From Tetracladium setigerum (lineage: Eukaryota > Ascomycota > Leotiomycetes > Helotiales), in contig PZJY01000005.1 in NCBI GenBank assembly GCA_031472005.1, positions 2,232,001-2,296,000 on the forward strand: DNA of 64,000 nucleotides, given 5' to 3'. This document shows positions 58,696 to 64,000 of this stretch, one piece after another (positions within the stretch are counted from its first letter, which is position 1; each line of letters begins with the position of its first letter). Both the position numbers and the translations under genes were made by a program. A model generated the notes under the pieces. It was not told the DNA's origin, made no database searches, and saw only the letters and a list, made by a program, of their open reading frames with translations.

Positions 58696-61092
58696 TTTGA
58701 TATTTGATGTTTTGTTTTGCTTTAGAACGCTGGTCTTATTGGACTAAAATGTATCCGACTCAGTGAGTTGATTATTTGGATTGTAATGTTGTGCTTTGGA
58801 TGTGTATGATGGAGGTGGAATATCAAATATGAGTGAGTGGGGATCCCATCACACTTTATATAAGAAACTCATCCCACACACGCGCGCGCACGCAAGCCTT
58901 TCGACCATCCATCACAAGATTTCCTTCCCTGCCACACATCTTCATGTACCGTACCCAACGTAGATAATTTCGGATCTTCGGACTCTACAGTACTGTACAC
59001 TTCAAACCAAGACTGCGCCAACTCCAAGACCAAGACCAAGAACAAGCACCCTAGGCAGGTCCTCACCATACCACCCAACGAAATCAAAGTCGAAGTCTCA
59101 TCCCCAAAAAACACCTTATCCCGCCATCAACTCTAGCCCTATTACAACCTCCTCTATTTCCTCGTCGTCATCGTCATCTCACCCACATCCAAACAAATTA
59201 ACCAAATTCAAGCACTTCCTTCCTCAATCTTCTAGAAAAAACAAACATAGCCTCCCGGCGGAGCAATAACAACCACGTCTCCATCCATCATGCATCCCCG
59301 CCGCAATTCTGCACGAAACACACCAAACACATGAAAAACACACACACACACAAGACATACCTACCTACTCGGTACTGCACAAACGACTCGCTTTCACTCC
59401 GTTCCGAACGAATGGACGAATCAAACATCATGGCAATTTAGAAAAGACAAGACCAGGTGAGATAAATTGTTTGAGCGAGGTGGGTGGGCTGGGGTTTGGA
59501 TATGCATGCCGAGCTCGGATCGCTGGTTTGGGTTGCTTGCGTTTTGGTATGGGGGATGGGGGGACCAATCATGGTAGGGCTGTGATTATGGGATTTTGAA
59601 AATTAGGCACTTATTTGGACTTTGATGGTTGTTTGGAGGTGATGGAGAGATAGATAGATAGACAGGTAGTTATGGGGGTATTACATTGTTTCGTCTCCCT
59701 TTTCTGGTACGGATGACGATGGTAATGTTGTTGTTGTTGCTGAGAAGACAGAGATGAGATGGCATTCTCGCTTAACTTTTTGGGGGGTGCTCAGCCTTCG
59801 TCAATGTCAGTTCGTCTACACAAAATAGGAGAACTACCTAGCAAGGCAACAAAATATAATCCGTCTAGCAAGAGGTGCGTGTCATTCGGCGTGTTGGATG
59901 TGGCTGGCGGTACTGATCCGTAGTGTCGTTGTTGTGGCATTACCTCGCCGAGTATAGTACGAACCGGAGGATATCCAGCAAGCATATATCATGACCAGCA
60001 GAGGTGATGTGCAGAGAGACGCAAGCAAGCCTTCAAGTATGCACGTACGTAAGGACATTATTACTAGGTACTTTATTCGCCGCCGGAGAGTTAGAGCATC
60101 ACTACAGGTTATGTATATTTCATGTTGGTCTCTGGTTCAAGTGACGCTAGCAAGAGTGTAGTTGCCTGGCTGCGCCCTCGGTTCTGCTCAAGTAGGCAAT
60201 TCGCGAAAGTGATTGTGGAACAGAAAAGTGATAGTGAACCGTTCGGTAAGACTAAATGGAAGAAAAGATAAAGAAGATACCTAGTTTTGCAAGGAATATT
60301 CTATGTCGGACTAGGTAGTACTTGATAAATAAACAGAAGTGTAGTACTTGATTTTAATTGGTACGCCAACTGTAGTCAAGCCATATGGACTGAAAGTTGT
60401 TTCAATGTTGCCACAACACTTTTCAGTAAGGTCTAGACAAATGCTGTCTTAGTTCTTTGCCCAGAAAAGGGGAGGATGGATGACTGCGGCCAAGCCTGGG
60501 GTAGGGGAAGATCCCCAAAGACTTCCCTCTTGGCTGATATTTTGTGGATCATTATATGCCTTTGTGATTTCTTATCCTTTTTAGAGGATGTGAGTTTTAG
60601 ATTATGACAATTCGGATCACATCTAGTTTCTTGTTACATCTCTCAATATATGTTCCATTAAGGATTCGCATTCTAACTGGAGTAGAGTATAGTATCGTCA
60701 GATATTCTCAAACACTTGCAAGTCCCTCTGGACCCCTGTCCTCCTATTACAAGATGACAAAGGGAAGGGAGAGGTTCTAGGTTCGAGACATCGGTGCATT
60801 TATTTCAGCATGTGAATGGATTATTGCTCTTTTTCAAACTTTGAATACGTTTCATTAGATTACTGTAAACGGGCCATTGCACTGCCCTGACCACCACCAT
60901 ACACCATTACTTCCTCCTTTACCGAACTCTCAATAAACGAAATGAAAGATCACGTCCTCATTACCTCTTCTCCTCAATCAACAAATTCAACGCTGCCTAG
61001 CTAAGCCCCAATTCCAGACAACTCCTGACGACACCAAAAGTACAGAACCATTTTCAACAAGAATATGAACTGGCATTGACACAGCCAGCCAG
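58696..61092. other. Intergenic, about 2.4 kb
   Basis: Separates two small paralogous genes. Contains CA, GATA and other short repeats (near 59340 and 59650) and no protein-like frame on either strand. Confidence 0.5.
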
Positions 61093-61388
61093 CTAATTCT
61101 TGTTTTCATCCTTCTGTTGCCCGTCGCTTACAAGGGTGGGAGGTGAATGTGTCTCGGCCTTTGGGCTGTTGGCGTATGTCTTTGGGACGTAATATCTGGG
61201 GACGCCGTAGTTGGTGGCTGCATCTTCGTTCACGCTCTTGGGCCTGTTTATTTTTTGTGAGTTAGCAACCTCTGCTTTTATGAGAGGTAAGTGAGGCGTA
61301 GATTTTGAGCTTACTTCTTGGAGGAAGAGGTGGTGGAAGAGGATGAGGAGGTGGAGATTTTGGACTTGAGGTTTGAGAGGAAACCCAT
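61093..61388 (-). CDS. Small Ser-rich protein, paralogue B (74 aa)
   Basis: Seen: exons 61315-61388 and 61093-61243 (minus strand); the 71-bp intron has GTAAGC, a GCTAAC branch site and AACAG. It mirrors paralogue A: MGFLSNLKSKIS, a Ser/Thr run, SSKK at the exon end, then RYYVPKTYANS in exon 2. The tail is shorter and hydrophilic. The frame is open further upstream, but the start was placed at the Met shared with paralogue A. Role unknown; probably cytosolic or membrane-peripheral. Confidence 0.7.
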
Positions 61389-62622
61389 TTTGTTGTTGGA
61401 GTGGATTGGTTGGGGAGGTGGGTTGTTGAAGTATGGGATTTGGAGTTCAGGAAGCTTGTTGTATAGGTAGACTTGAGATACAATAGTGTGTTGAGAGTCT
61501 TGAGGATGTTTGTTTAGAGTTGAAGGGCAGATGACTGTGAGATGGTGAATGAGGTTGAAATCGAGGACAACCAGCTTTATTATATACCTTTCCTCTATCT
61601 CTTCATTTCCTGCAATCTTCACAAGCGACAAAGAATATTTTCAAGCCGTTTCCTATTCCAAACAACATCACAAATCATGCATGTAAGGCGGGCAAAATTT
61701 TGCGTATCTCAACTCGAAAGTGCACACCGAACAGAAAATTGGCGCGAAACTTGCGTAGCACGACTCAGCCATAACACGACAGAGTCAAATGACGACCTAT
61801 TTCCTTTCGCGTATTGATTTCAAAGCTGTTCTGATACATCGAACAATACCAACAATTATTTGTGACGACCATGAAGCGGATTTGGAAGCAGCCAATCAAG
61901 GAGCTGATTTCCGGTTTCCCGATGTTTGTGCGGTCGAATTCTGTGACCTGCTTATGGCAATCCGCACCTGCTTTTGGCAACTCCGCAGGCAATGGCTAAA
62001 CCTCGGGTTTAAGGGGGCTAGGATAAAACAATCCTGGCAACAAGGCAGGCACCAGAAATTGAACGGTATTGGTAGCTGTTGCTGTGAAATGCAGAGTGCC
62101 ATGCTCAACACACCCATCTAACCAATCAACATCATGCTTGATGGGCAGATATGTTGCAGTATCGCATAGCGAAGCAAGGTGTAGTTCGGGTGGACTTCGG
62201 GTTGCCAATGCATTTTCTCTGAACTGGAAGTTGAGGCTCGTAAGATTCATGACTCTTCGCCGACAAGCTGCATTTGTTGAATGAGGAATTGTATGGAGAT
62301 ACTGCTACTTCCGTTGTCTTTGAGAAGTTCGAGATTCAAAAGTGCTGGCAGTCGGTGTTATCGGATTTTATCGGTAGAGGTGATGGCGAGTTGCTCATTG
62401 TTCCTCATGATGCATATAGGTACGTTGATCTCAAAGTGGTGATTTGTTTCCTCGCGCCGTTCAAATAGTAAGTCGGAATCAATGATCCCCGCCTTGCTTC
62501 ACTGATTTGTTCTTGTGAGGAGGAAGCCAGACACAGTAAGGGCAACATCCTTTAGCGCTGATACATCCATCCTAGTCTTCCTCGAGAGAGTCGAGGCAAC
62601 AGTATCTCGATGTACCAGTATT
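61389..62622. other. Intergenic, about 1.2 kb
   Basis: No family-like frame. I looked here for the missing C-terminal part of the Dcc1-like gene and did not find it. Confidence 0.45.
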
Positions 62623-63104
62623 TCATTCCTTCTTCGGAGCCCTAGTCTTCGCAAACTTCTCATGCCATTTATTGACCTTGGGTGCTGCCTTGGGCTGATC
62701 TTCCAGTAGGATCAACTCGATTGTATCATCGATTTTGGATATGACAGTAACGGAAGGCCGTGGAATAAATTTCTCTGCGTCGTCGTCCTCTGTGGGACTC
62801 GTGGTAGAGGGCTGCAGAATCAGGATCGGGTTGGAGCTGTTCTTCTGTCGCATTTGGTACTTCTTGTCTCCGTAACAGAGTATTGCATACCCGGGACGGT
62901 GGCGGTGGACGCTGATGATTTGATTGTAATCCTAGACAAGGATAAGATTAGCAGATGTATGTTCGCGACGCGCGACGATATATACTTTGGAGGGTTCTCC
63001 GACTCCAGCAAGGCGAGCAACTCTGCTGGAAGTTCAAGCAACTTGAATGCTTGCTGATTGTGGCTTGCTGAGAAGGCGATGTCGTGAGGGTATTGAGTTG
63101 ACAT
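62623..63104 (-). CDS. Short Dcc1-like protein (N-terminal domain only), with an apparent 1-nt deletion at 62890-62895
   Basis: Seen: exons 62986-63104 and 62623-62931 (minus strand), 142 residues after correction. The text resembles the N-terminus of the sister-chromatid-cohesion protein Dcc1: FKLLELPAELLALLESENPP, KITIKSSAS, then PGYAILCYGDKKYQMRQKNSSNP, VISKIDDTIELILLED. The frame changes at CCCGGG between TVPG and YAIL; one extra C/G restores it and makes the exon sum 429. Known: Dcc1 works with Ctf8 and Ctf18 in an alternative clamp loader and normally has about 350-400 residues with winged-helix domains. Here the protein ends soon after, with KVNKWHEKFAKTR. So it is a truncated or reduced copy, or the resemblance is partial. 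Confidence 0.55.
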
Positions 63105-63716
63105 CTTGGCAGTGTGTTGCTGTTGCTATCAAGTTGTGCTTGATACCTCGAAGCATGGGTTGTTGCTATGATGCGCCAGAAGTGTACCTACTATTGACTT
63201 CGAACTTGTCTACTGTAGTATTCGCGTGTTTCGGGTTGAAGGTTTTGGCGGGGTCCCAAGGAAAACATTTGTTGACAAGGCTGGCAAATTGGCCAATCAA
63301 CACGTTGATCGTCAGAGGCTGCACGTCCCCGAACTTCACTTCTATTCTTGGGCTCAACTTTCCCTTGGTGATTTGGGGAGCTGCATCTGCATGTTCAAGG
63401 CCAACAACAACCCCCCAACTAACTGCAGCTCCAACTGGTCGTCTGCAAAACTCTCTGTAGCACCAGTCCCCAAGACGGCGCAAGATCGGGGATTCCATGC
63501 AATAACACAAGTCCCACGCAGAGGAGGCAAAACGCGCTGATCTTGTTGTCAACAATCGATCTTGCTCGACCAACCAACATCGGCCAATCTGCCCATCGCG
63601 AACTCTGACTGTCAACACACTAACTCTCTCCTCCTGTATCCATACCTAGTCGTCTTCTGCTGCTATGAGGGAGGCCTTCTGATCGACCACCACGACAACG
63701 AAAGGGCATCTCCACA
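63105..63716. other. Divergent upstream region, Dcc1-like / next gene
   Basis: About 610 bp. A 150-codon minus-strand frame (63166-63618) is open but does not look like any family and ends in promoter sequence; not called. Confidence 0.5.
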
Positions 63717-64000
63717 ATGGTTCGAGTCACCGAGGAGGTCGCATTGGCGCAAGACCAAGTCACTCTTTACTACACGACCGACTCTCACCTGGCCAACCTG
63801 CCGGTCTTCGTCTTCCATGGCCCCTCGACGACAACCAATTCAACGCTTAACAGTTCCCGAATCCAAGTCCATGTTTTCACCGCTGCGGGCTTTCAAAGCT
63901 ACCCACGAGTCACGATCTCGCCAAACTCACCTTTCTACCAGTCCGTCAACCACCTTCCTCGAGATCGACAAGGAGATGAAGTATGTCGCGGACTGGCCTT
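63717..64000 (+). CDS. Conserved-looking protein of unknown function (3' end outside window)
   Basis: Seen: an uninterrupted frame from ATG 63717 to the window edge, 94 codons so far. It starts MVRVTEEVALAQDQVTLYYT and continues SHLANLPVFVFHGPS, VFTAAGFQSYPRVTISPNSPF and DRQGDEVCRGLA. No signal peptide or membrane helix in the visible part. The composition and lack of stops look coding. I do not recognise the family and give no function. A GTATGT that could be a donor occurs at 63980, so the last codons are uncertain. Confidence 0.6.
   Translation, partial: MVRVTEEVALAQDQVTLYYTTDSHLANLPVFVFHGPSTTTNSTLNSSRIQVHVFTAAGFQSYPRVTISPNSPFYQSVNHLPRDRQGDEVCRGLA

Noticed and set aside
63166..63618. 150-codon minus-strand frame between the Dcc1-like gene and the last gene
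   Set aside because: No recognisable motif, lies in a divergent promoter region, and an opposite-strand frame overlaps it.
1..64000. Secondary-metabolite gene cluster
   Set aside because: Regulators, transporters and a reductase are present, but no PKS, NRPS, terpene synthase or similar backbone gene was seen.
1..64000. CRISPR array or intact transposable element
   Set aside because: No regularly spaced repeats, transposase, integrase or reverse transcriptase text found; tandem repeats present are simple ones.

Overview
The window reads as nuclear DNA of a filamentous ascomycete. Genes carry many short introns (about 42 to 140 bp) with GT...AG ends and CTAAC-like branch sites, there are six fungal-type zinc-cluster or fungal_trans regulators, and there is a split tRNA-Cys. 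The endopolygalacturonase and the secreted-protein style suggest a Leotiomycetes (Helotiales) fungus of the Botrytis/Sclerotinia kind; this placement is inferred from remembered family resemblance and was not searched.

Layout. 1-31.5 kb is accessory-like: the end of a DHA1 drug transporter; a C6 regulator; a secreted LPMO-like protein with an N-terminal histidine; a second C6 regulator; an enoyl-reductase-type oxidoreductase; a DapA-family lyase, an anion:cation symporter-type MFS transporter and an endopolygalacturonase in a row (a plausible pectin/sugar-acid use neighbourhood); a regulator that looks split into a DNA-binding gene and a fungal_trans gene; another C6 regulator; and a large AAA+ ATPase. 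31.5-36.6 kb is a gene-poor 5 kb stretch. 36.6-64 kb is more housekeeping: a triple Cys-cluster protein, tRNA-Cys(GCA), an SGNH hydrolase, another C6 regulator, a CsbD-like protein, importin-9/Kap114 divergent from a Rev7 HORMA protein, an RNF216-like RBR ubiquitin ligase, a LYC1-like acetyltransferase, two small paralogous proteins of unknown role, a short Dcc1-like gene, and the start of an unrecognised conserved gene.

The most striking pattern is that eight otherwise well-formed genes need single-base corrections, mostly one extra base in a G/C run, to read through. In each case the corrected exon sum becomes a multiple of three. Systematic homopolymer error in the assembly is the simplest explanation; several independent pseudogenes is the alternative. 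No CRISPR array, intact transposon, PKS or NRPS was seen. Exon boundaries below were assigned by eye from splice motifs, reading phase and protein-family fit.
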